Shown here: positions 21,800 through 34,620 of the stretch, in pieces
Layout of the letters: every line of letters begins with the position of its first letter
Numbering within the stretch: the first letter of the stretch is position 1
Source of the DNA: Acidimicrobiales bacterium
GTDB lineage: Bacteria; Actinomycetota; Acidimicrobiia; Acidimicrobiales; Aldehydirespiratoraceae
Reading direction: 5' to 3'
Assembly: GCA_022425325.1 (NCBI GenBank)
Contig: JAKMFW010000048.1
Span: forward strand, 1-40,545
Length of the DNA stretch: 40,545 nt
The notes under the pieces: generated by a model
Told to the model about the DNA's origin: nothing
The model's input: only the letters and a program-made list of their open reading frames with translations
Database searches by the model: none
Translations under genes and position numbers: made by a program

Positions 21800-23203
21800 T
21801 CAGGAACGGATGGCGCCGTCGATCACTGCGGCGTTCGCAACAGCGGCCGCGACAGCGGGTGCCACCGTGAGGTCGAACACCGAGGGCACGACGAAGTTCG
21901 GCGTGAGATCGTCCTCGTCGACAGTGGCGGCGATTGCGTGTGCGGCCGCGACCTTCATCGACTCGGTGATGCTGTGGGCACCGACGTCGAAGGCACCGCG
22001 GAAGATGCCGGGGAACGCCAGCACATTGTTGATCTGGTTCGGGAAGTCACTCCGGCCGGTGGCCATGACCGCGGCGAGCCCGTCGGCCGCCTCGGGACGA
22101 ATCTCCGGATCGGGATTGGCCATCGCGAAAACGATCGGATTGGGCGCCATCTTGCGCAGGTCGCTTGCGTCGATCAGGTCGGGGGCGGACACGCCGATGA
22201 AGACGTCCGCACCTTCGAGCATGTCTTGGAGGGTCCCGGCTTTGCGGTCGGGGTTGGTGTGGTCGGCGAACCACTCCTTCGCGAAGTTCAGTCGGTCGCG
22301 GCCCGAGTAGATCGAACCGGTGGAGTCGACACCGATGAGTTCGCCGTACCCGGCGTCGCGCAGGATCTTTCCGATGGCGAGCCCCGCAGCGCCCATGCCG
22401 GAGATCACCACCGAGCAGTCCTCCGGCTTCTTGTCGATGAGCTTGAGGCTGTTGGTGAGACCGGCAAGGGTCACCACCGCCGTGCCGTGCTGGTCATCGT
22501 GGAAGACCGGGATGTCGAGACGTTTCTTCAGGGTGTCCTCGATGGTGAAGCACGCCGGTGCGGCGATGTCCTCGAGGTTGATGCCACCGAAGGTCGGGGC
22601 GATTCGCTCGACGGTCTCGATGATCTCGTCGGGGTCTTTCGTGTCGAGGCAGATCGGGAAACCATCGACGCCGGCGAACTCCTTGAACAGCAGCGCCTTG
22701 CCCTCCATCACCGGCATGGCGGCTTCGGGACCGATGTCGCCGAGGCCGAGCACCGCGGTGCCGTCGCTGACGATGGCGACCGTGTTCTTCTTGATCGTGT
22801 ACTCGTGGGCTTTCGCCACGTCGTCATGGATGGCCATACATACGCGGGCGACGCCAGGGGTGTACGCCATGGCGAGATCGTGGGCGTCGGCGACGCCGCA
22901 CAGCGGTAGCACCTCGATCTTGCCGCCTTCGTGGATGCGGAAGGTACGGTCCCACCATTCGACCACGGTGACACCCGCCAAGGTGTTGGCCACGTCGACG
23001 AGTTTGCGACCGTGAGCCTCGTCACGGGCGTGGATGTCGATGGCGCGCGAGACGCTGGGGCCCTTGGCTTCGAAGCCGGTTGCGCCGGCGATGTTGCCGC
23101 CGGCTTCGCCGATCGCGACGGCGAAACGGCCGAGGGTGCCGGGAACGTTGTCGAGAACGATCTTCAACCCGATGGAATAGGCGGCGGTCGGGACCTTGCT
23201 CAT
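21800..23203 (-). CDS. NAD-dependent malic enzyme with N-terminal ACT domain
   Basis: This 467-aa enzyme oxidatively decarboxylates malate to pyruvate. Residues 1–85 look like an ACT regulatory domain (SIGLKIVLDNVPGTLGRFAVAIGEAGGNI). The malic enzyme core follows with AYTPGVARVC, GTAVLGLGDIGPEAAMPVMEGKA split across the active site, the metal-site FHDDQHGTA, the Rossmann motif SGMGAAGLAIGK, and FAMANPDPEI. The ATG at 23203 is 8 nt from TAGCGT. The longer frame to 23329 lacks support. An ACT domain suggests allosteric control by an amino acid, but the ligand is unknown. Confidence 0.93.
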   Translation of the reverse strand: MSKVPTAAYSIGLKIVLDNVPGTLGRFAVAIGEAGGNIAGATGFEAKGPSVSRAIDIHARDEAHGRKLVDVANTLAGVTVVEWWDRTFRIHEGGKIEVLPLCGVADAHDLAMAYTPGVARVCMAIHDDVAKAHEYTIKKNTVAIVSDGTAVLGLGDIGPEAAMPVMEGKALLFKEFAGVDGFPICLDTKDPDEIIETVERIAPTFGGINLEDIAAPACFTIEDTLKKRLDIPVFHDDQHGTAVVTLAGLTNSLKLIDKKPEDCSVVISGMGAAGLAIGKILRDAGYGELIGVDSTGSIYSGRDRLNFAKEWFADHTNPDRKAGTLQDMLEGADVFIGVSAPDLIDASDLRKMAPNPIVFAMANPDPEIRPEAADGLAAVMATGRSDFPNQINNVLAFPGIFRGAFDVGAHSITESMKVAAAHAIAATVDEDDLTPNFVVPSVFDLTVAPAVAAAVANAAVIDGAIRS

Positions 23204-23211
23204 GGCCCGCG

Positions 23212-23217
23212 ACGCTA
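23212..23217 (-). promoter_or_regulatory. Near-leaderless -10 box of malic enzyme
   Basis: The minus strand reads TAGCGT, 8 nt before the ATG at 23203. It shares the divergent region 23204–23352 with the next gene's promoter. Confidence 0.5.
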
Positions 23218-23339
23218 GCGGGGCCGCCGGTCCCAACCCCCATGCAGCCGTCGGCCGGCCTTCCGGGCTCGCCGACGCGGAGGAGCGGGCTTCGGCGCCA
23301 TCCCGCAACTCGGAGTCATCCCTGAACAACGTTTAGCGC

Positions 23340-23345
23340 TACCCT
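23340..23345 (+). promoter_or_regulatory. Leaderless -10 box of the 23353 gene
   Basis: TACCCT lies 7 nt before the ATG at 23353. Another TAGCGC lies just upstream. Confidence 0.5.
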
Positions 23346-23352
23346 CAACCGC

Positions 23353-23760
23353 ATGGCACCACGACCTGGGGAGATGACCGTCGAGCACAAGGCTGCTCTG
23401 GCAGAGGGCCGGGCTCAGGGGAGCGCCGTACGTGCCTACCTTGAGGCCCTCGAGAACCACAAGCCGAAGCGCGGCCGCAAACGCACACCGGCGACCATTC
23501 GGGCACGGCTTGCGACGATCGATTCGAACCTCAAAACCGCCGACCCGATGAGCCGGCTCCAGATGATTCAGGAGCGCATGGATCTCGCGACCGAACTCGA
23601 GGCAGCCGAACGGCCGGTCGACCTCAGCGCCCTCGAGGATCGATTCGTCGCCGTGGCCAAGGCCTACAGCGAACGCAAGGGCATCTCCTACGCCGCATGG
23701 AAGGAGTTCGGGGTTCCCACTCCGCTCCTCAAGCGGGCCGGCATCACCCGCGGAAGCTGA
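23353..23760 (+). CDS. Small conserved basic protein of unknown function
   Basis: This is a 135-aa, mostly helical protein that I do not recognise as a named family. A basic patch, KPKRGRKRTPATIRARLATI, spans about 38–57. An acidic helical middle follows (IQERMDLATELEAAERPVDL). The C-terminal segment, SERKGISYAAWKEFGVPTPLLKRAGI, has the look of a helix-turn-helix or Lsr2-like DNA-contact motif. A nucleic-acid role is possible but unproven. The start is supported by the leaderless -10. Its TGA and the stop of purB form the palindrome TGATCA. Confidence 0.7.
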   Translation: MAPRPGEMTVEHKAALAEGRAQGSAVRAYLEALENHKPKRGRKRTPATIRARLATIDSNLKTADPMSRLQMIQERMDLATELEAAERPVDLSALEDRFVAVAKAYSERKGISYAAWKEFGVPTPLLKRAGITRGS

Positions 23761-25185
23761 TCAAACCCGGACCTCGGCAGCGGCTGACGCCGCCTCGGGG
23801 TGCACAGCCAGGACGGCTTTGGCGCGGGCGACCACTCGCCCCACCTGCGCGATGGCCGTGCCGGTGAACTCCTGCGGATTCGCAAGCAACGCCTCGATCT
23901 CATCGCGGTCGAGCGGCATCAGCGAATCATCGGCGAGACGCTCGACGAGCGACGCGTACTCGCCACCATCACGCCGATCGAGAGCGGCGGCCACGGCGTG
24001 TTCCTTGACCAACTCGTGCGCCGCTTCACGGCCGAGCCCTCCATCGACCGCAGCGGTCAGTATTCGGGTGGTGGCGAGGAAGGGAAGGTCGCGGCGCAGC
24101 TCGGCTTCGACGACCGCCGGGAAGACCCCGAACTCGTCGAACACGCTGAGCGCGGTCTGGATGAGGCCGTCGGCGGCCATGAACGCATCGGGCAACATGA
24201 CCCGCCGCACGACGGAGCAACTCACGTCGCCCTCGTTCCACTGACGGCCGGCCAAGCCCGCCGCCATCGTGAGATGGCCGTCGATCACGAGCTTGAGACC
24301 GTTGACCCGTTCTGCGCTTCGGGCGTTCATCTTGTGCGGCATCGCCGAGGAGCCGACCTGGCCCGGGCGGAAGCCCTCGGTCGCCAACTCGTGACCAGCC
24401 ATGAGACGAAGCGTGGTGGTCGCGCTCGACGGAGCCGACACGGCCTGCGCAATCGCCGACACGACATCGAGGTCGAGCGAACGGGGATACACCTGGCCGA
24501 CAGAGTCGAGCACCCGCGAGAAACCGAGGTGTTCGGCAACCGCCTGCTCGAGCTCGTCGACCCGATCAGGATTCCCGAGCAGATCGAGTTGGTCGAGACG
24601 AGTGCCGACCGGACCCTTCAAACCGCGGAGTGGGTAGCGAACAAGGAGTTCCTCGACCCGCTCGAACCCGATCATCGTCTCTTCCGCAACATCGGCAAAC
24701 CGCTTGCCGAGGGTGGTGGCCTGCGCGGCGACGTTGTGGGTGCGGGCGACCATCACCTCGCCTGCGTGGCGCTCGGCGAGCGACGAGAAGCGGGCAAGGA
24801 GGGCGACGAGACGGTCGCGCACGATCTCGAGCGATCGCCGGACCTGGAGTTGCTCGACGTTCTCGGTGAGATCACGCGAGGTCATTCCCCGGTGGATGTG
24901 TTCGTGACCGGCCAACGCGCAGAACTCGTCGATGCGGGCCTTGACGTCGTGGCGGGTGACCGACTCGCGCTCAGCGATCGACGCCAGGTCGACCTGGTCC
25001 TTGACCGCCTCGTAGGCCTCGATTGCCTCGTCAGGTACCGCGACGCCGAGTCGCTGCTGCGCCCGCATCACGGCGATCCACAGTTCGCGCTCGAGCACGA
25101 CCTTGCGCTCGGGCGACCAGACCTCGTTCATCGCTTCGCTCGCGTAGCGAGCCGAGAGCACGTTCACCATGGGATCTGTCGTCAC
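23761..25185 (-). CDS. purB: Adenylosuccinate lyase
   Basis: This 474-aa enzyme removes fumarate in two steps of purine synthesis (SAICAR to AICAR, adenylosuccinate to AMP). The superfamily signature GSSAMPHKMN is at 278–287. The catalytic histidine region ARTHNVAAQ includes H150, and MTSRDLTEN is at 101–109. Length is normal. The GTG at 25185 is used. An ATG at 25170 five codons later is a possible alternative, and neither has a strong RBS. It lies 87 nt downstream of purA, so the two are probably co-transcribed. Confidence 0.95.
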   Translation of the reverse strand: MTTDPMVNVLSARYASEAMNEVWSPERKVVLERELWIAVMRAQQRLGVAVPDEAIEAYEAVKDQVDLASIAERESVTRHDVKARIDEFCALAGHEHIHRGMTSRDLTENVEQLQVRRSLEIVRDRLVALLARFSSLAERHAGEVMVARTHNVAAQATTLGKRFADVAEETMIGFERVEELLVRYPLRGLKGPVGTRLDQLDLLGNPDRVDELEQAVAEHLGFSRVLDSVGQVYPRSLDLDVVSAIAQAVSAPSSATTTLRLMAGHELATEGFRPGQVGSSAMPHKMNARSAERVNGLKLVIDGHLTMAAGLAGRQWNEGDVSCSVVRRVMLPDAFMAADGLIQTALSVFDEFGVFPAVVEAELRRDLPFLATTRILTAAVDGGLGREAAHELVKEHAVAAALDRRDGGEYASLVERLADDSLMPLDRDEIEALLANPQEFTGTAIAQVGRVVARAKAVLAVHPEAASAAAEVRV

Positions 25186-25272
25186 GGCCTCACCGTTCCC
25201 TTCCGTTCAGGAGTCTTCAAGAACCCGGGCTGATCGAGCGGCAAAACACGCTGGTCGACCATGCCCACAGGG

Positions 25273-26553
25273 TCAGGCAGCTCGATCGAGAAACTGTTCG
25301 CGACCCGGGCCCACGCCGACGAGCCGAATCGGCACACCGATCTGCTGCTCGAGGAAGGTGATGTAGTCGGCTGCCGCCACCGGCAGGTCGTCGGGACGGG
25401 TGACGTTACTGATGTCGGTCTTCCAGCCAGGCAGGGTCTCGTAGACCGGAACGGCCTTGTGGAGGTCCGACTGGTGGTACGGCAGATGATCATGCCGGAC
25501 GCCGTCGATCTCGTAGGCGACACAGACCTTGACCTCGTCGAGCTGATCGAGCACGTCGAGTTTCGTGAGCGCGATCTCCGACAGTGAGTTGATGCGGGCG
25601 GCATGGCGCATCATCACGGCATCGAACCAGCCGGGGCGACGGCGACGGCCCGTGTTGGTCCCGTACTCGTGTCCGACATCGACAAGGTGGTCGCCGACCT
25701 CGTCGAACAACTCGGTCGGGAACGGACCGGAACCGACTCGCGTGACGTACGCCTTCGCGATGCCGATGATGCGTTCGATGTCGCGCGGGCCGACACCGGC
25801 GCCGGTGCACGCGCCGCCGGACACCGGGTTGGACGAGGTGACGAACGGGTACGTGCCGTGGTCGAGATCGAGGAAGGTCGCCTGCGCCCCTTCGAGGAGG
25901 ATGTGCTGGCCGGCCTCGAGTGCGTTGTGCACGATCGAAATGGCGTCGCCGATGTGCGGGATGACCCGCGGCGCGCACGTCTCGAGGTACTCGGCGGCGA
26001 TCTCGTCGGGGTCGACCGGCTGCTGATCGAAGACCTTGGTGAGCACCTGGTTGGTGTAGCCGAGGACAACCCCGAGCTTGGCCCGGAAGATCTTGGGATC
26101 GGTGAGATCCTGGACCCGCAGGCCGACACGCATCGCCTTGTCGGCGTATGCCGGGCCGATGCCCCGCTTGGTCGTGCCGAGCTTGGCGTCGCCGAGGTTG
26201 CGTTCGTGTAGGGCGTCGAGCTCTTGGTGGTACGGCATGATCAGATGGGCGTTGCCGGAGACCCTGAGGGTCGACGTGTCGACGCCTCGGGACTCGAGCA
26301 TGTCCATCTCACTGATCAACACTCGGGGATCGACGACCACACCATTGCCGATCACCGGCGTGATGTGGTCGTAGAGCACTCCACTCGGGACGAGCTGGAG
26401 GGCGAAACTCTCGCCATCGACCACGAGGGTGTGGCCGGCGTTGTGGCCACCCTGGTAGCGGACGACCAGTTCCATCTCCTTGGCGACGAGGTCGGTGAAC
26501 TTGCCCTTCCCCTCGTCTCCCCATTGAGTACCGACGACAACGGTCGCGGGCAC
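25273..26553 (-). CDS. purA: Adenylosuccinate synthetase
   Basis: This 426-aa enzyme couples IMP and aspartate using GTP to form adenylosuccinate. The N-terminal GTP loop [13 protein letters not shown] (9–21) and GGHNAGHT are diagnostic, with KRGIGPAY and TTTNRR-like [14 protein letters not shown] further on. The GTG at 26553 has AGGAG 6 nt upstream. A -10 TAGCCT at 26595–26590 predicts a short leader, where CCTCTCG and CGAGAGG (26562–26568, 26585–26591) could pair across the RBS. purB follows as the next pathway step. Confidence 0.97.
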   Translation of the reverse strand: MPATVVVGTQWGDEGKGKFTDLVAKEMELVVRYQGGHNAGHTLVVDGESFALQLVPSGVLYDHITPVIGNGVVVDPRVLISEMDMLESRGVDTSTLRVSGNAHLIMPYHQELDALHERNLGDAKLGTTKRGIGPAYADKAMRVGLRVQDLTDPKIFRAKLGVVLGYTNQVLTKVFDQQPVDPDEIAAEYLETCAPRVIPHIGDAISIVHNALEAGQHILLEGAQATFLDLDHGTYPFVTSSNPVSGGACTGAGVGPRDIERIIGIAKAYVTRVGSGPFPTELFDEVGDHLVDVGHEYGTNTGRRRRPGWFDAVMMRHAARINSLSEIALTKLDVLDQLDEVKVCVAYEIDGVRHDHLPYHQSDLHKAVPVYETLPGWKTDISNVTRPDDLPVAAADYITFLEQQIGVPIRLVGVGPGREQFLDRAA

Positions 26554-26561
26554 GGCGCACT

Positions 26562-26595
26562 CCTCTCGCGGATTTGCGTTACCACGAGAGGCTAA
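26562..26595 (-). promoter_or_regulatory. purA promoter and RBS-overlapping inverted repeat
   Basis: The minus strand reads TAGCCT (26595–26590). The inverted repeat CCTCTCG/CGAGAGG (26562–26568 and 26585–26591) includes part of the purA ribosome-binding site on its 3' arm. The predicted transcript starts near 26583, so only part of the outer arm may be in the RNA. Confidence 0.4.
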
Positions 26596-26655
26596 CGGAA
26601 CCGAGGCGCCTTGAGCAGCCCTTTTGTCATCGACGGCGACCCGCCCACGTTGCGG

Positions 26656-29250
<2,595 letters not shown>

Positions 29251-29289
29251 GGGGGAACCTCCGGGTGCCGGTTTGGCGAGGCCAGCAAA

Positions 29290-29310
29290 CTTGAGTGCCT
29301 TTGACTCAAC
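29290..29310 (-). promoter_or_regulatory. HAIR operator of clpB (HspR site)
   Basis: CTTGAGT-N7-ACTCAAC matches the known HAIR consensus CTTGAGT-N7-ACTCAAG at 13 of 14 positions. It lies 40–60 nt upstream of the clpB ATG. hspR is encoded 1.2 kb upstream. Confidence 0.9.
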
Positions 29311-29399
29311 TTTGCTCGGGGCTGATGTATTCCAGATCCGGGGGGATTGTTCGTCGAGGTGAACAGCGCCGTGGCGTTCGTGACCGATCGCGTGTGGTG

Positions 29400-30461
29400 T
29401 CAGGCGCGGACGGCGAGCAGGGCCGAGGCGACGTCCTCCCAGCAACTCGACGAGGCCACAGCCCCCGAGGCGAGTTCATCGAGTCGGTCCGCAGCGGCGA
29501 GCACCGCATCGGCCACAGACACCGCATCGACGGCGTCGGCGACCACCCCGTTGACACCATGCTCGATGGCCTCCGGGAGGCCACCGACCGGGGTCACGAC
29601 CATCGGTCGGCCGGCGGCGAACGCCAACGGGGCGATACCCGACACCGTCGCACTCCGATACGGGGCGACCACGAGGTGGTGCTCGGCGAGGATGGGACCG
29701 ATCTCCTCATCGGGCACATAACCGACCCGCAACTCGACCACGTCGGCGAGCATCCTCGTCGCAAGATCCTCACGCATCGGCGCAGGATCCTCCCAGAAGT
29801 CACCTGCGATCGTGAGGCGGAGATCGACACCGCGGCGGCGCAATTCCGCAACCGCATCGATCGCCAGATCGGCTCCCTTGTAGGCCCGGACGAAGCCGAG
29901 GAAGAGCAGACGCAGCGGCGGACGATCCGGCATCGGCTCGGCGCCGATCGCCAGGTTCGGCGGATGTGGTGTCACCGCAATGCGTTCGAGTCTGGTGCGC
30001 GCACGCATCACGGCCGCAGCGGTCTCGGCGTGGACGACCGATCCCTCACAGCGACGCATCACCATTCGCAGCAACGGCCGCGCGAGAGGCATGCGTTCGT
30101 GGGGCTCGGGATTGTGCACGAAGGCGACAGCCGAACGGCCCGCAACCCGAAGCAGCACCCACAACGCGACGGCATGGAACGGCGTGACCCATGGGAACAC
30201 GATCAGGTCAGCAGACCGACACCGGCGCCCTGCGAGGACCCAGCCGAGCGGGTTCCACCACCGCAACCGAAATCGCACCTGCCCATCACGCCGTGGCACC
30301 GACGGCAGCTCGCCCTTGAACAGGGGCGCCGGGTACAACGACTGCCACGACTCGACCACGACCTCATGCCCGAGACGCTCGAACGCCTCGACCGTGCACG
30401 ACCCGTGTTGCGCGATACCGCCGCGATGAGGCGGAACGGGGCCGACGTAGGCGATGCGCAC
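29400..30461 (-). CDS. Glycosyltransferase family 4-like protein
   Basis: This 353-aa protein has the GT-B fold of group 1 glycosyltransferases. The N-terminal [19 protein letters not shown] resembles the acceptor-domain glycine-rich loop. [19 protein letters not shown] marks the donor domain. [25 protein letters not shown] and [13 protein letters not shown] are the E-x7-type nucleotide-sugar region, although the first acidic residue is not obvious. Donor and acceptor are unknown. The GTG at 30461 is 7 nt from TAGCCT, so it has its own leaderless promoter. It sits between hspR and clpB but lacks its own HAIR site, so heat-shock control is doubtful. Confidence 0.86.
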   Translation of the reverse strand: MRIAYVGPVPPHRGGIAQHGSCTVEAFERLGHEVVVESWQSLYPAPLFKGELPSVPRRDGQVRFRLRWWNPLGWVLAGRRCRSADLIVFPWVTPFHAVALWVLLRVAGRSAVAFVHNPEPHERMPLARPLLRMVMRRCEGSVVHAETAAAVMRARTRLERIAVTPHPPNLAIGAEPMPDRPPLRLLFLGFVRAYKGADLAIDAVAELRRRGVDLRLTIAGDFWEDPAPMREDLATRMLADVVELRVGYVPDEEIGPILAEHHLVVAPYRSATVSGIAPLAFAAGRPMVVTPVGGLPEAIEHGVNGVVADAVDAVSVADAVLAAADRLDELASGAVASSSCWEDVASALLAVRA

Positions 30462-30468
30462 GACGGCG

Positions 30469-30474
30469 AGGCTA
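30469..30474 (-). promoter_or_regulatory. Leaderless -10 box of the glycosyltransferase gene
   Basis: The minus strand reads TAGCCT, 7 nt before the GTG at 30461. It lies between this gene and the hspR stop. Confidence 0.55.
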
Positions 30475-30481
30475 CTTGCGG

Positions 30482-30865
30482 TCAGCCACCGCGCTTGTAG
30501 ATGGTGATGCTCTGCGCTTGATGCAGCGGCACGAGATCACGCCGGTGCTCGCGGTGTGCTTCGGCAACGGCGTCGACAGTCTGCTGTCGTGCGGCGCCGA
30601 GTTTCGCATCGAGCTCGGCGACTCGGGCTTCGAGCTCCAATACCCGTTTCACGCCGGCGAGGTTCATGCCCTCGGTGGTGAGTTCCTGGATGCGGCTGAG
30701 CAGGGCGATGTCGGCATCGCTGTACCGACGACTTCCACCACCGGTGCGCGACGGTTCGACGAGCCCCTTGCGCTCGTAGATGCGCAAGGTCTGAGGATGC
30801 ATCCCCGCCAGTTCGGCGGCGACCGAGATGACGTACACCGCCCGATTGAAACGTTCGTTGTCCAT
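30482..30865 (-). CDS. hspR: Heat-shock repressor HspR (MerR family)
   Basis: This 127-aa repressor binds HAIR sites and is tuned by DnaK. The MerR-type winged helix is clear: YVISVAAELAGMHPQTLRIYERKGLVEPSRTGGGSR across 11–46, split over helix-turn-helix and wing. A coiled-coil follows (LELEARVAELDAKLGAA). I chose ATG 30865 because GGGAGAGGA lies just before it. A GTG at 30892 overlapping the dnaJ stop is the alternative. It is the last gene of dnaK-grpE-dnaJ-hspR, the classic autoregulated actinobacterial order. Both HAIR sites in the window are its likely targets. Confidence 0.94.
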   Translation of the reverse strand: MDNERFNRAVYVISVAAELAGMHPQTLRIYERKGLVEPSRTGGGSRRYSDADIALLSRIQELTTEGMNLAGVKRVLELEARVAELDAKLGAARQQTVDAVAEAHREHRRDLVPLHQAQSITIYKRGG

Positions 30866-30888
30866 TCGTTCCTCTCCCCTGTCGATGT

Positions 30889-31803
30889 TCACACGCCCAG
30901 GTGGGTGCGGGGTGAATCGTCGCTTGCGGCGGCGAACGCCTCGACCGCCGCTTTCTGTTCGTCCGAGAGCGCCTCGGGCACGGCGACGACGGCGGTGACC
31001 AACAGATCACCCGACCCGCCCTTGCCGCGCAGACGGAAAGTTTTGCCCGAGGAGGTGCCCGGCGGAATGCGCATCTTCACGGGACCTGCGTCGAGGGTCG
31101 GCACCGAGATGTCGGCGCCGAGGGTGGCTTCGGCGAAGGTGATCGGCACCTCGAGCGTGAGGTCGTTGCCGACCCGACCAAACAAGTGGTGGTCGCGAAC
31201 GGTGACCTTGATGAAGAGGTCGCCGGGCGGGCCACCCAACCGGCCGGGCGAACCGCGGCCCTTCAGCCGGATCTTCTTGCCGGTCGTAACGCCGGCCGGA
31301 ATCCGCGCCTTGATGTCGCGCGGACCCTCGCCGCTGTTGAGATGGATCGTCGTCTCGATGCCGTTGACCGCGTCCTCGAAGTCGAGGGCGAGATCGGCCT
31401 CGACATCGGCGCCACGCTGGGGTCGCTGCTGGGCACTGCGGAACCCGGGCGGAGTGCCACCGCCACGACCGAAGAAACCGCCGAGCAGATCGCTGAGATC
31501 GTCGAACCCGACGTTGAACCCGCCGGGGCCGGAGCCGCCACCGCCGAAGCCGCCGGCCATCGGGCCGAGACGCCGGACTTCGTCGTAACGCTTGCGCTTT
31601 TCCTCGTCGCCGACGACGTCGTAGGCCGCCGAGACTTCCTTGAAGCGCTCCTCCGCTGCGGTGTCACCCGGGTTCTTGTCCGGGTGCAGCTCTCGGGCGA
31701 GCTTGCGGTACGCCTTGGTGATGTCCTTGTCGGAGGCGTTCTCGGCGACGCCAAGCACCTTGTAGAAGTCCTTCTCGAACCATTCACGCTGGGGTTCGGC
31801 CAT
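30889..31803 (-). CDS. DnaJ-family co-chaperone without zinc finger
   Basis: This 304-aa J-protein stimulates DnaK. The J domain covers about 9–75, with HPD at 40–42. A Gly/Phe-rich linker follows (GGFGGGGSGPGGF, GGFFGRGGG), then two beta-rich substrate-binding domains. No CxxCxGxG repeats are present, so it is a type II (CbpA/DnaJ2-like) protein. Actinobacterial dnaK operons often carry the zinc-finger type, so its presence here is notable. The ATG at 31803 has AGGAGG 6 nt upstream. It lies 55 nt after grpE. Confidence 0.94.
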   Translation of the reverse strand: MAEPQREWFEKDFYKVLGVAENASDKDITKAYRKLARELHPDKNPGDTAAEERFKEVSAAYDVVGDEEKRKRYDEVRRLGPMAGGFGGGGSGPGGFNVGFDDLSDLLGGFFGRGGGTPPGFRSAQQRPQRGADVEADLALDFEDAVNGIETTIHLNSGEGPRDIKARIPAGVTTGKKIRLKGRGSPGRLGGPPGDLFIKVTVRDHHLFGRVGNDLTLEVPITFAEATLGADISVPTLDAGPVKMRIPPGTSSGKTFRLRGKGGSGDLLVTAVVAVPEALSDEQKAAVEAFAAASDDSPRTHLGV

Positions 31804-31858
31804 CGCCTGCCTCCTTTCGTCTCACTCGTTGACGTTCATCGGTCGATCCGCGGATGGA

Positions 31859-32388
31859 TCAACCCTTCACCTTCACCATCGCCGCCCGCAGGACCCGACC
31901 ATTCCAGGCGTATCCCGTGCGCAGAACTTGGGCGACGATCGGGCCGTCCTGGCCGTCGTCGCCGGGCTCGCTCATCGCGGCCTCGTGCAGATTCGGATCG
32001 AACGGAGCCTCGACCTCGGCGATTACCTGCAGGCCGGCTCGTTCGAGCTCGCCCCGCAACTGACCAGCGATTGGTTCCACACCCTCAACTCCCTGCTGAG
32101 CCGCTGCGTCGCACGCATCGAGCACCGGCAGGAGCGCCTCGGCGACTCGCGAACCGGCCTGGGCTGCAAAGTCCGAGTTGCGCTTCTCGGTTTGCTTGCG
32201 GAAGTTCTGGAACTCGGCGGACACCCGCTGCAGATCGGCAAGGTGCTGATCGCGCTCGGCGGTTACGGCCTCGAGCGCGGCGACCAGATCCTCGACCGTC
32301 ACCGGCGCGTCGGCTTCGGCTGTGTCGGCCAGCGCCTCAGCGGCACCATCCTCCACATCGGCAGCCGGCGCGTCGTTGGTCTCATCGC

Positions 32389-32392
<4 letters not shown>
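31859..32392 (-). CDS. grpE: Nucleotide exchange factor GrpE
   Basis: This 177-aa dimeric factor releases ADP from DnaK. After an acidic disordered N-terminus comes a long helix ([22 protein letters not shown] then [12 protein letters not shown]). The beta-domain ends with [11 protein letters not shown] and [20 protein letters not shown], the GrpE signature. The GTG at 32392 overlaps the dnaK stop by 4 nt (GTGA) and has no clear RBS, so it depends on translational coupling. Confidence 0.95.
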
Positions 32393-34224
<1,832 letters not shown>

Positions 34225-34299
34225 GCAGGTGCTCCTTTATTCGCTGCGACGTCGCCGCAGATCACGTGCCTGCGTGGTGTCGCAGACGGTTTTCGGGAG

Positions 34300-34322
34300 G
34301 CCGGGTGGCGGAGCCACCCGGC
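34300..34322. repeat. Perfect 10-bp hairpin in the dnaK leader
   Basis: GCCGGGTGGC (34300–34309) pairs with GCCACCCGGC (34313–34322) around a 3-nt loop. It lies between the predicted dnaK start of transcription and the ATG, about 75 nt before the start codon. No U-tract follows on the coding strand. It may stabilise the 5' end of the mRNA. Confidence 0.6.
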
Positions 34323-34390
34323 GGGTTGTGGTTGGGGGATTCGGACAGTTCAACCGGGCAAGGCAGGGATGCATTCCCAATCGATCCGAA

Positions 34391-34415
34391 AAGTTGAGCG
34401 CGAGTGTATCAACTT
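34391..34415 (-). promoter_or_regulatory. HAIR-like operator overlapping the dnaK -10
   Basis: AAGTTGA (34391–34397) and TCAACTT (34409–34415) form an inverted repeat with N11, the same half-site family as the clpB HAIR. On the minus strand the spacer contains TACACT (34408–34403), a good -10. HspR binding would cover it. The predicted leader is about 170 nt. Apart from this site, the leader hairpin and the tandem amt hairpins, I see nothing else in 34225–34620. Confidence 0.7.
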
Positions 34416-34575
34416 TCCTCGGCCCTCAACCTGCGCCCGTGACTGCCTGAGATTCTGACGTCGATCAACGGCACATCGTCTGAGAAGAAGCACCCCGGAC
34501 GCGGCAACGCCGGCCCCGACGACCCTCCAGGGGGGGAGTAGTCGAATCGTCGGAACCGGCGATGCCGTGGATTCA

Positions 34576-34611
34576 GAACCCATTTCTGGGTTCGACTGCG
34601 CAGAAGCGCAG
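34576..34611 (-). terminator. Tandem hairpins after the ammonium transporter
   Basis: CTGCGC/GCGCAG (34596–34601 with 34606–34611, 4-nt loop) comes first after the stop at 34621. GAACCCA/TGGGTTC (34576–34582 with 34587–34593, 4-nt loop) comes next. Neither has a clear U-tract. Together they probably end the amt transcript before the dnaK promoter. Confidence 0.55.
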
Positions 34612-34620
34612 GGTGAGGGA

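Noticed and set aside
34350-34583. 77-codon minus-strand frame upstream of dnaK
   Set aside because: It spans the HAIR-like operator and -10 of dnaK, has no RBS and no similarity I can recognise.
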